5,772 bases of DNA from an uncultured Anaerolineales bacterium. Lineage in GTDB: Bacteria > Chloroflexota > Anaerolineae > Anaerolineales > Villigracilaceae. Below, piece after piece: positions 5,724 through 5,772 of this stretch. The notes under the pieces are model-generated. The model worked only from the letters and a program-made list of their open reading frames with translations. It was not told where the DNA came from and ran no database searches. Location: assembly GCA_937928015.1 (NCBI GenBank), contig CALFXA010000044.1, forward strand, positions 1 through 5,772. Reading direction: 5' to 3'. Position numbers and translations under genes: made by a program. The stretch's first letter is position 1. Each line of letters begins with the position of its first letter.

Positions 5724-5772
5724 AGATCGGAAGAGCGTCGTGTAGGGAAAGAGTGTAGATCTCGGTGGTCGC
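5724..5772 (-). other. Illumina universal (P5) adapter, inverted, sequencing artefact
   Basis: From AGATCGGAAGAGC onward the sequence is the reverse complement of the same TruSeq universal adapter seen at 1-44, covering 49 of its 58 bases and extending 5 bases further than the left copy. Genomic sequence ends at 5723. An open frame on the plus strand reads through the junction and ends at 5758 with EIGRASCRERV, which is a translation of the adapter and not a real protein end. Confidence 0.98.

Noticed and set aside
1..5772. 44-bp perfect terminal inverted repeat suggesting a transposon or linear replicon
   Set aside because: The repeat is the Illumina adapter sequence; no transposase, replication gene or target-site duplication accompanies it.

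Overview
The window is a short bacterial contig, GC-rich and almost fully coding, with a sequencing artefact at each end. Positions 1-44 and 5724-5772 are the Illumina TruSeq universal (P5) adapter in opposite orientations, so the biological insert is 45-5723 and the gene at each end is cut by the library and not by biology. The gene content and protein style fit a Chloroflexota/Anaerolineae-like environmental bacterium: CUT1 sugar permeases, a PrmC with NLPY, and a membrane HD-GYP protein. This assignment is inference from general resemblance, with low to moderate confidence, because no rRNA or other decisive marker is present.

Layout. The plus strand (45-3767) carries the tail of a MalF-type sugar ABC permease, a complete MalG-type permease, prmC (methyltransferase of peptide release factors), a membrane-anchored HD-GYP cyclic-di-GMP phosphodiesterase, and tsaC (threonylcarbamoyl-AMP synthase). 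Genes are packed tightly: 8-nt overlap malF/malG, 4-nt GTGA overlap malG/prmC, a 46-nt gap with a perfect TATAAT box before the HD-GYP gene, and a 4-nt ATGA overlap into tsaC. The minus strand (5722-3918) carries an M24-family metallopeptidase missing its N-terminus, followed with a 4-nt ATGA overlap by tsaD. The two groups converge on a 150-bp intergenic region (3768-3917) holding two hairpins and a second TATAAT box. No stretch longer than 300 bases lacks a gene.

How it fits together. TsaC makes threonylcarbamoyl-adenylate and TsaD, with TsaB and TsaE that are not in this window, transfers that group to A37 of ANN-decoding tRNAs. PrmC methylates the GGQ glutamine of RF1/RF2. These three genes concern translation accuracy and termination. 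The permeases belong to a carbohydrate uptake system whose ATPase and binding protein lie outside the window. The HD-GYP gene is the unexpected member, placed between prmC and tsaC, which are neighbours in many bacteria.

I found no CRISPR array, tRNA, rRNA, insertion sequence or phage gene, and no convincing new multi-gene system. The most useful observations are the adapter ends, the HD-GYP insertion into the prmC-tsaC neighbourhood with its own possible promoter, the NLPY motif in PrmC, and the structured convergent intergenic region.
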